Positions 25,099 through 34,757 of a stretch of 64,000 nucleotides of DNA are shown here, in pieces. Numbering within the stretch: the first letter of the stretch is position 1; the number at the start of each line of letters is the position of its first letter. Position numbers and translations under genes: made by a program. Source of the stretch: an uncultured Bacteroidales bacterium (GTDB taxonomy: Bacteria; Bacteroidota; Bacteroidia; Bacteroidales; ML635J-15); contig CALDKB010000051.1 of NCBI GenBank assembly GCA_937899245.1, positions 1 through 64,000 on the forward strand, given 5' to 3'. The notes below the pieces were generated by a model. The model did not search any database, was not told the origin of the DNA, and worked only from the letters and a program-made list of their open reading frames with translations.

Positions 25099-27423
25099 TT
25101 AGTTTAAGATTTGTAATTTAGCAAACTTTAACAACAATGTTTTGGTATCTCCGCTATCAAACGAGACAATTAATTTTGTGTCATCGCCATCGCCAATCCT
25201 CTTAATAATTTGACCTTCGCCAAACACCTTGTGTTTTATTCGTATACCTTCGACAAGCTGGCTGGCATCGGCCACATCGGCAACCGGCTTTGCTGAAAGC
25301 TTTTCAAGCGGGACAAGATTACGCTGTCTAAAAACAGGACTTGATTGCTGTGGCTGACTTGTAAAGCCCGAAGATGGCATATATGTCTGTTTTCTCTGGA
25401 AGCTATTATATCCGGTGAAACCATCATTAAAGGCAGCGGAAATTGGATTTACCGCCTGTCCATGCCAATCTACATACGACAAATCAATGTCTTTCAGGAA
25501 ACGGCTTGGCGCCATCGGCGTTAGTTTTCCGAAACGGAACCTGTTTTCTGCATAATAAAGTATTATCTCTTTCCTTGCCCTTGTGATTGCAACATAAAAC
25601 AAACGGCGTTCCTCTTCCAATTGACGAGGATCCATAACAGTCAATGCTCCGGGGAATAGATTTTCCTCCACTCCAGCCACAAACACATTATCGAATTCCA
25701 GTCCCTTTGACGAATGTATTGTCATCAGCGAAACACGATTCAGCTCCCCATCATCCGGCTCTTCCAAATCGGTCAACACCGACACCCGTTCCAGATAGGT
25801 AAAAATGCTAGTAGATTCACCTGACTCCAAATTGGTTTCGTAAAACATCTTGACACCATTCAGCAATTCCTGAATATTTTCGCGGCGGCTTTCTCCTTCG
25901 GGTGTCTTATCGGCTATCAAATCGACCTCCATTCCCGACTTTGTGAACACTTCGGATATAAAGCTATACGCATCAAGTTCCTCCGACTTTTCGGAAAAGC
26001 CATCAATCATAACAGCAAAATCCTTTAACCGCTGGCGGGTAGGTCCGTTAACATCCATCAGGCATCTTTCCGGACAAGAAATCACATCCCACAACGGCAT
26101 TTGCTCTGCCATAGCGGCAACCTTATCAATTGTCGTCTGTCCTATCTTTCGCGACGGATAATTGACAATTCGACGAAATGCCTCAACATCGCCATGGTTG
26201 ATTGCAAAGCGTACATAAGCAAGCAAATCCTTGATTTCCTTACGCTGATAAAACGACAGTCCGCCAAAAACCTTATACGGTATGGTCTTGTTACGAAGAG
26301 CCTCCTCAAGAATTCTCGACTGGGCATTGGTTCTGTACAGCACAGCGAAATCGGAATATTCGACTCCCAGATTATGCATTTCCTCAATTTTCCTTGCGAT
26401 GTCGATTCCTTCCTTTGTATCCGAAACCGTCTGGAAAATCTGAACCTTGCTGCCAGCTTCATTTTCCGAAAACACGTGCTTTTGTATCTGCTCCCTATTT
26501 TTCCTGATCAACGAATTAGCAGCATCAACAATGTTTTGCGTACTACGGTAGTTCTGTTCCAACTTAAAAAGCCGATAGTCGGGATAATCATTCTTGAAAT
26601 TCAATATATTTTGAATTTCTGCGCCTCGGAACGAATAAATGCTCTGGGCATCATCGCCAACGACAAACAAACGTCTGTTCAGTTCCGCAAGGCGTCTTAC
26701 TATAACATACTGGGCGCGATTTGTATCCTGATACTCGTCGACGAGATAATAATCGAACATCTGCTGATATTTTGCCAGCACTGCAGGGAAATCCCTGAAG
26801 AGTATATTTGTATACAACAGCAGATCATCGAAGTCCATTACGTTTGAGCTTTTGCACTTGGACATATATTTCAGGTAAATCTGTCCGAATTCAGGAATAT
26901 GTGCAGCCCTATCGTCCGACACATATTCAAGGTTACGCATATAAGAATTTGGCAGTACGAGGTGGTTCTTGCAAGCAGATATCTTGCTGAAGATATTCTT
27001 GTACTTGTAGTGTTCCTCGTCTAGATTCATTTCCTTGATAATGTTTTTCACAAGCCCTTGGGAATCCGACGTGTCGTATATTGTAAAATTGCTTGTAAAT
27101 CCGATTTTGTCCGCCTCGAATCTTAATATTCTACCGAAAATGGAGTGAAAGGTACCCATCCACAAAGCATGAGACGCATTATATCCAAGGAGTGAATCTA
27201 TTCGTTCCTTCATCTCCTTGGCCGCCTTGTTGGTAAACGTCAACGCCATGATTCTATGGGGATTCATACCCCTTGATATCAAATAAGCAATCTTGTGAGT
27301 CAAAACTCTAGTTTTTCCGGACCCAGCGCCAGCAATCACAAGACTTGGCCCATCGCCATATAGAACAGCTTCCTTCTGTGATTTGTTAAGACCTTTTACA
27401 AAGATATTTTCAGTTTCCATCAT
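25099..27423 (-). CDS. UvrD/PcrA-type superfamily I DNA helicase
   Basis: 3'-5' ATP-dependent helicase for DNA repair and replication-fork clearance. Motifs in order: Q-motif LNKSQKEAVLY, Walker A AGAGSGKTRVLTHK, motif Ia LTFTNKAAKEMKER, motif II VDEYQDTN, motif III VVGDDAQSIYSFRGAE, motif IV EQNYRSTQNI, motif V MTIHSSKGLEFDNVFV, motif VI RRLFYVAITRARK. The C-terminal tail (IRIKHKVFGEGQIIKRIGDGDD) is the Tudor-like domain of PcrA/UvrD that contacts RNA polymerase. Start taken at 27423, or 27420 (ATGATG); an upstream ATG at 27450 is less likely. It is the first gene of the operon. Confidence 0.93.
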   Translation of the reverse strand: MMETENIFVKGLNKSQKEAVLYGDGPSLVIAGAGSGKTRVLTHKIAYLISRGMNPHRIMALTFTNKAAKEMKERIDSLLGYNASHALWMGTFHSIFGRILRFEADKIGFTSNFTIYDTSDSQGLVKNIIKEMNLDEEHYKYKNIFSKISACKNHLVLPNSYMRNLEYVSDDRAAHIPEFGQIYLKYMSKCKSSNVMDFDDLLLYTNILFRDFPAVLAKYQQMFDYYLVDEYQDTNRAQYVIVRRLAELNRRLFVVGDDAQSIYSFRGAEIQNILNFKNDYPDYRLFKLEQNYRSTQNIVDAANSLIRKNREQIQKHVFSENEAGSKVQIFQTVSDTKEGIDIARKIEEMHNLGVEYSDFAVLYRTNAQSRILEEALRNKTIPYKVFGGLSFYQRKEIKDLLAYVRFAINHGDVEAFRRIVNYPSRKIGQTTIDKVAAMAEQMPLWDVISCPERCLMDVNGPTRQRLKDFAVMIDGFSEKSEELDAYSFISEVFTKSGMEVDLIADKTPEGESRRENIQELLNGVKMFYETNLESGESTSIFTYLERVSVLTDLEEPDDGELNRVSLMTIHSSKGLEFDNVFVAGVEENLFPGALTVMDPRQLEEERRLFYVAITRARKEIILYYAENRFRFGKLTPMAPSRFLKDIDLSYVDWHGQAVNPISAAFNDGFTGYNSFQRKQTYMPSSGFTSQPQQSSPVFRQRNLVPLEKLSAKPVADVADASQLVEGIRIKHKVFGEGQIIKRIGDGDDTKLIVSFDSGDTKTLLLKFAKLQILN

Positions 27424-27498
27424 CAATTTATTCTGATGACAAAAATACAAATGAATACCTCTGATTTTTATAGGCGGAAAATAAACTTATCAACAATT

Positions 27499-28323
27499 TT
27501 AATTTTGTGATTTACGTTGTTCCCTTCGATATTCCCTATTTAGATTAGGGTTGTACTTATTACCGAAATGATATGCGATATACATTGACCACATAAAATT
27601 TTTAGGCTGGTTGTACATGATAGTTACCGGCATGTAATATAAGTCGAATATCGCGCCAACTTCAATTGCGCTTATCGACATAGCATCCTGGGCGAAATCG
27701 AAAGAAAACGCCAGTTTCAAATAGTTTCCGGGGCGCACCTTTGTCTCGCGGATTCCCGTAGCAAACGGAGCTTTTGTCACCAAGTCCATTGCTCTGCCCG
27801 AATAATATTCCTCAAACCTGCAAGTGTCGAGGTAATAGTACACCTCCTTGTTAAAGACAGAAACGCTATCTACCATTATATAATATACCGGCTTCTCGAA
27901 TGCGAAGGAGAATCCGACATTGGCTTGCAGATGTATCGATACGCTATTTTTATCCCTTTTCTCGAACAGCATCCGGTTGTATCCGTAGCCGACCCTGATA
28001 TTATGTACAGAATTATCCTTTCCAAACACAAACTTCTTTACCCCCTGGCTATAAGACGCAAAATATGAATTGACCATCTTCACCTCCTTGAGGTTTTTCA
28101 CATAATCATATTCTACTTCATAATTTCGTCGCAACCGGTAGTTAAGCCTTTGGGCAAATGTATAAACGAAGCCTATACCATTAGTATTTACCTTCAGTCC
28201 ATACTGATTTACATTATACCTAGAAGTTTCCCTACTATCAACGAACTCGCCTTGTGCATACGACAAGACGGCAGTGGCAAAGCACAAAAAAAGCAGCACT
28301 ATGATTTTTCTAACCAAAGTCAT
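27499..28323 (-). CDS. Predicted outer-membrane beta-barrel or periplasmic protein
   Basis: 274 residues. A signal peptide ends ATAVLSYAQ. The mature protein shows many alternating amphipathic strands rich in Tyr and Phe (YGLKVNTNGIGFVYTF, SVSIHLQANVGFSFAFEK, MWSMYIAYHFGNKYNPN), typical of small Bacteroidota outer-membrane proteins. The family is conserved, but I cannot name it. It lies upstream of the uvrD-like gene on the same strand, 75 bp away, and is probably transcribed separately. Confidence 0.7.
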   Translation of the reverse strand: MTLVRKIIVLLFLCFATAVLSYAQGEFVDSRETSRYNVNQYGLKVNTNGIGFVYTFAQRLNYRLRRNYEVEYDYVKNLKEVKMVNSYFASYSQGVKKFVFGKDNSVHNIRVGYGYNRMLFEKRDKNSVSIHLQANVGFSFAFEKPVYYIMVDSVSVFNKEVYYYLDTCRFEEYYSGRAMDLVTKAPFATGIRETKVRPGNYLKLAFSFDFAQDAMSISAIEVGAIFDLYYMPVTIMYNQPKNFMWSMYIAYHFGNKYNPNLNREYRREQRKSQN

Positions 28324-28363
28324 AATACCGCAAATTTAATAAAATATTGTCACACAATAGTAG

Positions 28364-28498
28364 TTATGCAACATCTTCCACCTCAACAGGTGCGTCAGAA
28401 GCATCACTATATGCAGGGCAATCCTGCGCTGAACTGCACGACCACAATAAAGCCAATGCAAATACAGTTGCCAATAATATTGATACGAACTTCTTCAT
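28364..28498 (-). CDS. 44-residue small lipoprotein
   Basis: The ATG at 28498 begins MKKFVSILLATVFALALLWS, a signal peptide, followed by CSSAQDCPAYSDASDAPVEV and stop at 28364. The lipobox is LLWSC; a mature peptide of about 24 residues with one further Cys and an acidic tail remains. A promoter of the Bacteroidota type lies immediately upstream. Short lipoproteins with a CPAYS-like core occur in other Bacteroidales as far as I recall, but no function is known. It is supported by start, signal, lipobox and promoter agreeing. Confidence 0.75.
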   Translation of the reverse strand: MKKFVSILLATVFALALLWSCSSAQDCPAYSDASDAPVEVEDVA

Positions 28499-28519
28499 AC
28501 TTAAAAATTTTATTCTCTA

Positions 28520-28551
28520 CAAAAGTAGAGGTGAATCATCTAAAAAGCAAA
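28520..28551 (-). promoter_or_regulatory. Promoter of the 44-residue lipoprotein
   Basis: Minus strand: TTTG (28551-28548), 20 bp, TACTTTTG (28527-28520), about 20 bp before the ATG. Confidence 0.65.
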
Positions 28552-28599
28552 TATAGTAATTTATTTTTATTAACAGCCAAAAGTAAATATCAAAAAAAA

Positions 28600-28620
28600 G
28601 GGGAAGCTGTTAGCTTCCCC
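28600..28620 (-). terminator. Terminator of the InlB-repeat surface protein gene
   Basis: GGGGAAGCT (28600-28608) and AGCTTCCCC (28612-28620) with a 3-nt loop; a run of eight T follows on the minus strand. Confidence 0.88.
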
Positions 28621-28641
28621 CCGCTATAGTGTAGAATATTT

Positions 28642-31053
28642 TTATTCAACAACAATCTTTCTTGTTGCCACCTTATCACCGGCAATTATTCTCAAGAAAT
28701 AAGTACCAGCAGACATTTCGTTGTCAAAGTCAATAGTAGATTCGCCATTTACAGTCTTTTCAGAAATAATAGCGCCATTAACATTGATCATCTGGCATGT
28801 TACAGCACCTTCGAAATTTTCGCACGATACGGAGAACTTGCCATTGTTAGGATTTGGATAGATGCTAAGGCCTGCGAACATTTCATCTTCGATTGAATTC
28901 GGGAAGAATGAAATTGTAACATGGTGGTCTTCTTGAACATTGGTAAATGTAATAGTTTCCATTGCATAGTTAGCGATTATATTGCCATCAACATCAAGTT
29001 GAGAAATATGATAACCAGCATTCGGAAGGATACGCAGGGTAACGTCAGAACCAATAACAACAGTTGTGTCCTTTGGAGTTACGGTACCACCAGCAGTTGT
29101 GATTTCAGCACTTACCTTGAAGTAAGGTCTTACATCCTTGAACTTTGCAGTGATAATATAGTTCTCAGAAATTCCGTTGATTGTGTATACGCTATCAACA
29201 ACATAAGCAGTACCGGATGTCGGATATCTCATGAAACCATTTACCATTACTGTATCGAGAGCATAATAATCTTCTGGAGTAAATACTACTCTGAATGTTT
29301 CTCCTGCGTTAACGATTACAGTACCTTCTGGAAGGACCTCATCGCTTTCGTTTAATACCTCAACTGTGCCGTGTCCACCGATAATAGAAGCGGAAATTGT
29401 GTGGATTGTATTACCAGTGATTGTAACATCAACGGTCTGTACTGTTACTGCAGTTGGATTGTTACAAGTAGTTGCTACTCTATCATAGTGAGTCAAACCG
29501 TCGCAATTTTCAGCTACGAAAGAAGTTCCGAATTCGTCACCACCGTTTGAACAAGTATAGATTGTTGTTTCAAACTGATATCTACCAGACTGTGTGAAAA
29601 TCATATTGAAATCAACCTGGCTTTCTCTGTCGATACAATCATTATCGAACATACCCATTGTGAAGGCACCGATAGAATAAGTATTGTTGTTGTATTCAAC
29701 ATTAATATTAGTCATGATTTCGCCGCTAGTCATCTGATATTCGTATTCAGCAACACCAGCAACCATACCGCCGTATGAGAAAACGCCATATCTTGTGAGG
29801 TCGCGTGCTACGATTGTTGTAGAGTCTGTGTTCCAGTAAAGGACCTTATAACCTACACCGCAAAGATTATCAACATTACCATTAGAGTGCATTTTCATTC
29901 CGAATTCGATAGAATCACCGACTTCGTAAGTATCATTAAGGCCTACAAATTCCATATAAGGACCATTGTAAGTGATTTCCTCGAAAGTAGCAGCCACTTC
30001 GTGATTTGCCTCAACATTAAGAATTGTAAAGGTATTTCCTTCCAAACCTTCAGTTGTTTCTACGCCATCCAAAGTAACGGTTGCAAGCTGATATCCATTA
30101 GCTGGAATAAACGTTACAGAATAGTCGTCACCGCACTCAACTTCTGTCTGAGCCTCAGAAACAGAACCATTTTCACCTGCAGTAGCGGTAATAGTATAAG
30201 TAGCGGTTTCAAATGTTACAGCAACCTCCATGTTGTCCTGAACATTTTCTATAGTATAGTAACCATCTGTATCAACCAATACATCTTCGCCAACAGTTAC
30301 GCTTGCAATAGCACCTTGGCAAGCAGCCAACGAAATAGCGAATGTATAATTGTCGCCCTGCATTACGGAGTCTGCTTTTGCCGGAGCCATAGAAGTAACA
30401 ACATTTCCTTCTTCAAGGCCAGTAAAAGTAATCACGTATGTTGGAACAACTACTATTGGAACATTAATTCCGCTAATAGAATCACCTACAGTTGCCTGAA
30501 GAACTACAACATCGTTATTATCTACTTCATTGCAATCGGTGAAAGTTCCTACTGTATGCAAATATGATTCATCTTCAACAGAAGCATCATTAATTCTTAT
30601 GCATATTGTGTATTCGCCGGTTTGAACAAAATCAGCAAAGAATTCTATTGGGCGAACCCTTCCTACACATTCATAATTATCAAAGATACTCATACCAAAA
30701 ACCTCAATAGGATATTCAGTATCTTCAACGACTACTGTATCGGTAATGACGCCACTACCTGCTGTAATATTACGGGTAACAGCTTCTTCACCTGTCAGCT
30801 GTACGCGGTATGAAATGGTTCCGTAATCAGCTACATTTTCAATAACTTCTCCGTTTCTTTTAATTTCATAGCTTATCTTGCACAACTGATCAACAGCTCC
30901 GTCCGAATTTACCAGAACATTTACATCTGCAGGGAAACCTGGAGCATACTTTTCTGCTACATTCTGAGAACTAACCGAAATATTCGGAGTTTGAGCTACA
31001 GCAAACAACGAAAACATGGTTGCCAGACAAATTAAAATAATACTTCTTTTCAT
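28642..31053 (-). CDS. T9SS surface protein with InlB-type beta repeats
   Basis: 803 residues. A signal peptide ends SLFAVAQ. A domain at about 25-190 (PADVNVLVNSDGAVDQLCKIS) recurs at about 370-540 (EFGMKMHSNGNVDNLCGVG), an internal duplication. Between and after lie divergent InlB-type repeats, for example AGENGSVSEAQTEVECGDDY with VTFIPANGYQLATVTLDG (about 288-352) and a last copy near 655-725. The C-terminus (about 730-803; LSIYPNPNNGKFSVS ... AGTYFLRIIAGD) is a T9SS type A sorting domain. It is predicted to be surface-attached; such repeats are usually stalks or adhesive modules. No enzyme domain is visible. Confidence 0.82.
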   Translation of the reverse strand: MKRSIILICLATMFSLFAVAQTPNISVSSQNVAEKYAPGFPADVNVLVNSDGAVDQLCKISYEIKRNGEVIENVADYGTISYRVQLTGEEAVTRNITAGSGVITDTVVVEDTEYPIEVFGMSIFDNYECVGRVRPIEFFADFVQTGEYTICIRINDASVEDESYLHTVGTFTDCNEVDNNDVVVLQATVGDSISGINVPIVVVPTYVITFTGLEEGNVVTSMAPAKADSVMQGDNYTFAISLAACQGAIASVTVGEDVLVDTDGYYTIENVQDNMEVAVTFETATYTITATAGENGSVSEAQTEVECGDDYSVTFIPANGYQLATVTLDGVETTEGLEGNTFTILNVEANHEVAATFEEITYNGPYMEFVGLNDTYEVGDSIEFGMKMHSNGNVDNLCGVGYKVLYWNTDSTTIVARDLTRYGVFSYGGMVAGVAEYEYQMTSGEIMTNINVEYNNNTYSIGAFTMGMFDNDCIDRESQVDFNMIFTQSGRYQFETTIYTCSNGGDEFGTSFVAENCDGLTHYDRVATTCNNPTAVTVQTVDVTITGNTIHTISASIIGGHGTVEVLNESDEVLPEGTVIVNAGETFRVVFTPEDYYALDTVMVNGFMRYPTSGTAYVVDSVYTINGISENYIITAKFKDVRPYFKVSAEITTAGGTVTPKDTTVVIGSDVTLRILPNAGYHISQLDVDGNIIANYAMETITFTNVQEDHHVTISFFPNSIEDEMFAGLSIYPNPNNGKFSVSCENFEGAVTCQMINVNGAIISEKTVNGESTIDFDNEMSAGTYFLRIIAGDKVATRKIVVE

Positions 31054-31186
31054 AATTATTTTGAAAATCGAAGACGTTAAATTTCTGTAAACGCACGTCG
31101 TCCTCGTTTAACCATGCGTCTATCCAAAATCCTAAATAACTATTTTAAATTCTTGTTAAACATAATTTTACAATCTCTCCTCTTTG

Positions 31187-31216
31187 CAACTATAGTCCAT
31201 TTACCATATTTACAAA
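31187..31216 (-). promoter_or_regulatory. Probable promoter of the InlB-repeat protein gene
   Basis: Minus strand TTTG (31216-31213), 18 bp, TATAGTTG (31194-31187), one mismatch to TAnnTTTG. It implies a leader of about 130 nt. The rest of 31054-31384 is AT-rich with no gene seen. Confidence 0.45.
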
Positions 31217-31339
31217 AAATATCGGACAAAGAAAATACTTTTTATCGAAATAAAAAAATCAAAATGGCAGTATTAAAAAAAATTATCAACCGCTATTTTT
31301 AGTATTGTTAAAAAAGGTTGAAACGTATATCAAAAAAAA

Positions 31340-31363
31340 GAGGTCGCAATTCACTGCGACCTC
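31340..31363 (-). terminator. Terminator of the dipeptidyl peptidase gene
   Basis: GAGGTCGCA / TGCGACCTC with a 6-nt loop; a run of eight T follows on the minus strand. Confidence 0.88.
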
Positions 31364-31384
31364 CCTATAAGTAATTTATACCGG

Positions 31385-33541
31385 TTATTTCAAATGGTCA
31401 TCGAAATAACGTGTGATAGTTCTCATTAGATGCACCCTATCAAGGCCTCTAACATTATGTTCGTGGTTTGGATATACGAAATAATCGAGCAGCACCTTGT
31501 TTTCTATACATTTATTTACAAACTGCAAGCTATGTTGCCAAACAACAACAGGGTCGATGCAACCATGGATAATCATAAGGCGGCCTTTCAGCTTGTCGGT
31601 CTTGTTCAACAGGCTTGCCTTTTCGTAACCTTCGGGGTTTTCCTGCGGCTTGTCCATATAGCGTTCTCCGTACATTACCTCGTAGTACTTCCAATCGATA
31701 ACCGGACCACCAGCTACGCCGACCTTAAAGATATCCGAACAGTCGGTCATCAATGTTGTTGTCATAAATCCGCCGAAACTCCATCCGTGAACGCCAAGGC
31801 GGTCCATATCGACATAGCCAAGTGAACGCAAGAAATCGACGCCCGTAAGCTGGTCTCTTGTCTCAACGGTTCCCAGCTGGCGATGTATAATGCTCTCAAA
31901 CTCGAACCCCCTATTAGCAGAACCTCTATTGTCGAGAGTGAACATCACATAACCTTCCTGTGCCATGTAGAAGTCCCACGCCGAAGCTCCGCCAAAACGA
32001 GAATTTGTTATCAGTTGGGCATGCGGACCTCCATATACGTAAACAATTGCCGGATATTTCTTGTTCGGATCAAAGTCTGGTGGAAGAATCAAGCGATAGT
32101 ACAAATCTGTCTTTCCGTCATCTGCCTTCAGCGTACCGATTTTCATGGTTGCAAGGTCATAGTCGGCAAGAGGATTATTTGCCGTCAACAATGTATTTAA
32201 AACCTTGCCTGTGGAAATCTGATACAGCTTTATTTCACGCGACACCGTTGTCGACTCATACGAATCGGCCAGGTACTCGCCATCGTTCGACAGGACTGCA
32301 TCATGTTTTCCATTGTTTTCGCCAATCAAAGTCATGTTGCCGGTTGCAATATTAACCTTGTATACCGTAAAATCGATTGGAGATTCGGCATTTGCATTTA
32401 TAATAATATCCTCATTCTTATTTGCGAAGCCATAAATTTCCTGTACCTCAAAATTACCTTTGGTAATCTGCGAAATCTGCTTGCCGTCCGTACCATATAA
32501 ATATAGGTGCCAGAACCCATCCTTACGCGACCAATATATAAACTTTTCGGAATCATTAGGCAAGAATGTCAAAGGATGCTGTGGCTCTACATAACGGTCG
32601 TTCTTCTCCTCGAACAGCATCTTGTCCAACTTTCCTGATTTTGCATCGTATCTGCACATCTTCAAATGATTCTGCTCACGGTTCAAAATGCCGACATAAA
32701 TGGACTTTTCGTCCGGGCTCCATGTAACAGATGTCAGGAACTGATCTTTGGGGCCGGCAATGTCAAGGTAATTCACCTTTTTTGACTTCATGTCGAAAAC
32801 GCCAATTGTTACCTCCTCGCTATCCATACCAGCCATACAATATTTTTCAGGAACCATTTTGGCAACGCGTTCATTTACATCTACTATAGGATAATCAGAA
32901 ACCTTACTGTTGTCCTTGCGGTAAAATGCCAAATAGTTTCCATTAGGCGACCAGAATATTCCGCCCTCAATGCCGAATTCATTGCGGTGAACCGTCTGTC
33001 CATACACAATATTCGTATTGGGAGCACTACCTACCGTTAGGACCTGCTTGCCTGTCTTTACATACAAATTATTGTCCACCGTGTAGGCAACACATGAGTT
33101 TGCGGCACAATATGTAGCATTTTCCAGTTCACCATCGCAAGCGACAACCTTCTTTACCGACTTGGACTTCTTGGAGAATTCGAACACGACAACAGAATTG
33201 TCTGCACGGAATTCAATTTCATTTTTCGACAGCCAAGAATATGCCGGATATCTTGTCAATGATGGCAACGAATTCTTCATCAGCTCGCTGTTAATCTCAT
33301 CAATTGTAAGCAGCACGTTTGTCTTCTTATTGTCGAACGACACTTCAATAAGGTCGCGACCATCCCATTTCGAAATCGTCTTGGCTTCGGGACGAATATT
33401 CAATCCGTTTATATCTTCCGGACTCAACTCACGCCATACGCCAACAACAGCATCGTCGATAGTCAGGCTTTTCTTCTGTGCATTAGCACACAGAGGCACC
33501 ATTAAAATAATGGCAAGAACTATTAAAGCAAAATTTCTCAT
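31385..33541 (-). CDS. Dipeptidyl peptidase IV-type prolyl peptidase (S9B)
   Basis: 718 residues. Signal peptide MRNFALIVLAIILMVPLCANAQ, then a beta-propeller (SPNGNYLAFYRKDN, WSPDEKSIYVGILN) and an alpha/beta-hydrolase domain. The catalytic triad is visible: Ser in GWSFGGFMTT (about 587), Asp in GCIDPVVVW (about 661), His in NHEHNVRG (about 695). The family releases Xaa-Pro dipeptides from peptides in the periplasm or at the cell surface, consistent with an amino-acid or peptide-fermenting anaerobe alongside the other proteases here. A propeller Glu pair needed for binding the N-terminus could not be placed with certainty. Single gene with its own terminator; divergent from the VanX-like gene. 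Confidence 0.92.
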   Translation of the reverse strand: MRNFALIVLAIILMVPLCANAQKKSLTIDDAVVGVWRELSPEDINGLNIRPEAKTISKWDGRDLIEVSFDNKKTNVLLTIDEINSELMKNSLPSLTRYPAYSWLSKNEIEFRADNSVVVFEFSKKSKSVKKVVACDGELENATYCAANSCVAYTVDNNLYVKTGKQVLTVGSAPNTNIVYGQTVHRNEFGIEGGIFWSPNGNYLAFYRKDNSKVSDYPIVDVNERVAKMVPEKYCMAGMDSEEVTIGVFDMKSKKVNYLDIAGPKDQFLTSVTWSPDEKSIYVGILNREQNHLKMCRYDAKSGKLDKMLFEEKNDRYVEPQHPLTFLPNDSEKFIYWSRKDGFWHLYLYGTDGKQISQITKGNFEVQEIYGFANKNEDIIINANAESPIDFTVYKVNIATGNMTLIGENNGKHDAVLSNDGEYLADSYESTTVSREIKLYQISTGKVLNTLLTANNPLADYDLATMKIGTLKADDGKTDLYYRLILPPDFDPNKKYPAIVYVYGGPHAQLITNSRFGGASAWDFYMAQEGYVMFTLDNRGSANRGFEFESIIHRQLGTVETRDQLTGVDFLRSLGYVDMDRLGVHGWSFGGFMTTTLMTDCSDIFKVGVAGGPVIDWKYYEVMYGERYMDKPQENPEGYEKASLLNKTDKLKGRLMIIHGCIDPVVVWQHSLQFVNKCIENKVLLDYFVYPNHEHNVRGLDRVHLMRTITRYFDDHLK

Positions 33542-33586
33542 CTCAATAAATATTTATTTTCTTTGCACGCAAAAATACTCAAATAG

Positions 33587-34375
33587 ATGAAGTTTTACGA
33601 ATACATTTTATTATTTTTTCAAGCCACGATTACACTACTTACCGTTGCATGCAGCGAATGCAGCAACAGCGAATACACGGAAGACAACAACACCGACAGC
33701 ATACCGACAATAAACGTCGCTGACATCAACGATACGAACTCCGACGCGGACAGACGCGAAGACAGCATCCTTCAGTCACTGGGAATGGTCAGAATAGACG
33801 ACTCGCTTCCGGAAGTCATAGTGGACATAAAATATGCCACCGACGACAATTTTATTGGATTCGATTTTTACAGTGGCTTCAAACACGCATACGTACAACC
33901 AGAATGTCTTGCCAAGCTGAAGAAAGCATACATGTTACTAAGGCAAAAAGACTCGACACTTACATTCGTAATATTCGACGCGGCAAGAAGCATAGAGTCG
34001 CAACAATTAATGTGGGACAGCATAGTACCGCCTCCAGGATACGGAAGAATCAATTTTGTTGCCGACCCGAGCAAAGGATCCATCCACAACTACGGCATGG
34101 CACTTGACATAGGAATTGCAGAGCTCAGCGGCAACTATCTTGACATGGGCACGAAATTCGATTATTTTGGAGAATTAGCCTATCCACGTTTCACCGAGCA
34201 CTTCCACAACATAGGAGAACTTTCCGACGAACAATACCACAACAGGAACTTGCTGATGGACATCATGAAGCAAGCAGGCTTCTTCGTCTCAAAGTCAGAA
34301 TGGTGGCACTACAATGCAAGCGGACTGGAAAGAGCCAAACGCACCTATGAAATTTACAGTCTTTCGAGCAACTAG
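33587..34375 (+). CDS. VanX/DdpX-like D-Ala-D-Ala dipeptidase, lipoprotein
   Basis: 262 residues. N-terminal hydrophobic segment with lipobox LTVAC. An acidic Asn/Asp-rich linker (about 25-55) precedes a peptidase M15D domain: KYATDDNFIG, the zinc motif SIHNYGMALDIGI (H and D about 167 and 174), and the catalytic EWWHY (about 242-246). It hydrolyses D-Ala-D-Ala or related dipeptides. As an envelope lipoprotein without vanHA genes it more likely serves peptidoglycan turnover than vancomycin resistance. Its stop codon overlaps the stop of the convergent RCK_C fragment by two bases. Confidence 0.88.
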   Translation: MKFYEYILLFFQATITLLTVACSECSNSEYTEDNNTDSIPTINVADINDTNSDADRREDSILQSLGMVRIDDSLPEVIVDIKYATDDNFIGFDFYSGFKHAYVQPECLAKLKKAYMLLRQKDSTLTFVIFDAARSIESQQLMWDSIVPPPGYGRINFVADPSKGSIHNYGMALDIGIAELSGNYLDMGTKFDYFGELAYPRFTEHFHNIGELSDEQYHNRNLLMDIMKQAGFFVSKSEWWHYNASGLERAKRTYEIYSLSSN

Positions 34376-34572
34376 ACGCATTTTACGTTCAATTTGCGGC
34401 ACAAGGCCTCCAAAGTCTCCCTATTGTCGGTTATTACCAGCAATATATCATCCAGCAGCACAATAGTCTTTCCTGTAGGAACAAAGAACCCATTCCCCCG
34501 CTTTATCATTATAACCAAAGTGTTTGTTGGCATCTCAAGATCCATAAGACGTAACATTTTTTTCCAACACAT
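34372..34572 (-). pseudogene. Orphan RCK_C (TrkA-C) fragment of a K+/H+ antiporter
   Basis: 66 residues matching only the C-terminal RCK_C domain of CvrA/NhaP2-type potassium-proton antiporters: LEMPTNTLVIMIKRGNGFFV, then PTGKTIVLLDDILLVITDN. Full-length relatives have about 490 residues with 12 membrane helices in front, and none of that is present upstream; an in-frame stop directly precedes the ATG. It is most simply a remnant. A free-standing RCK_C ligand-binding subunit is possible but less likely. Confidence 0.65.
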
Positions 34573-34654
34573 AGTTCACAAAACGCTACAAATAAAACTT
34601 TTTCTACCCTCATTATTTACCATGTTTCGCAACGCAAAAAATTATCAACATTTA

Positions 34655-34685
34655 GTTGTTAATTAAAATATTTCCTATATCTTTG
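34655..34685 (+). promoter_or_regulatory. Promoter of the secreted protein gene at 34758
   Basis: GTTG (34655-34658), 19 bp, TATCTTTG (34678-34685): a good -33/-7 pair, about 70 bp before the ATG. Confidence 0.65.
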
Positions 34686-34757
34686 CATCGTTGTTTTTGA
34701 GTAAGAGTTTTGTGTATGGGTATTGCTTGACAGATGCCCATATTTTTTTATTCAGAC

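Noticed and set aside
33587..34375. Vancomycin-resistance gene
   Set aside because: The VanX-like fold is clear, but there is no vanH or vanA ligase nearby and the protein is an envelope lipoprotein; peptidoglycan turnover is the simpler role.
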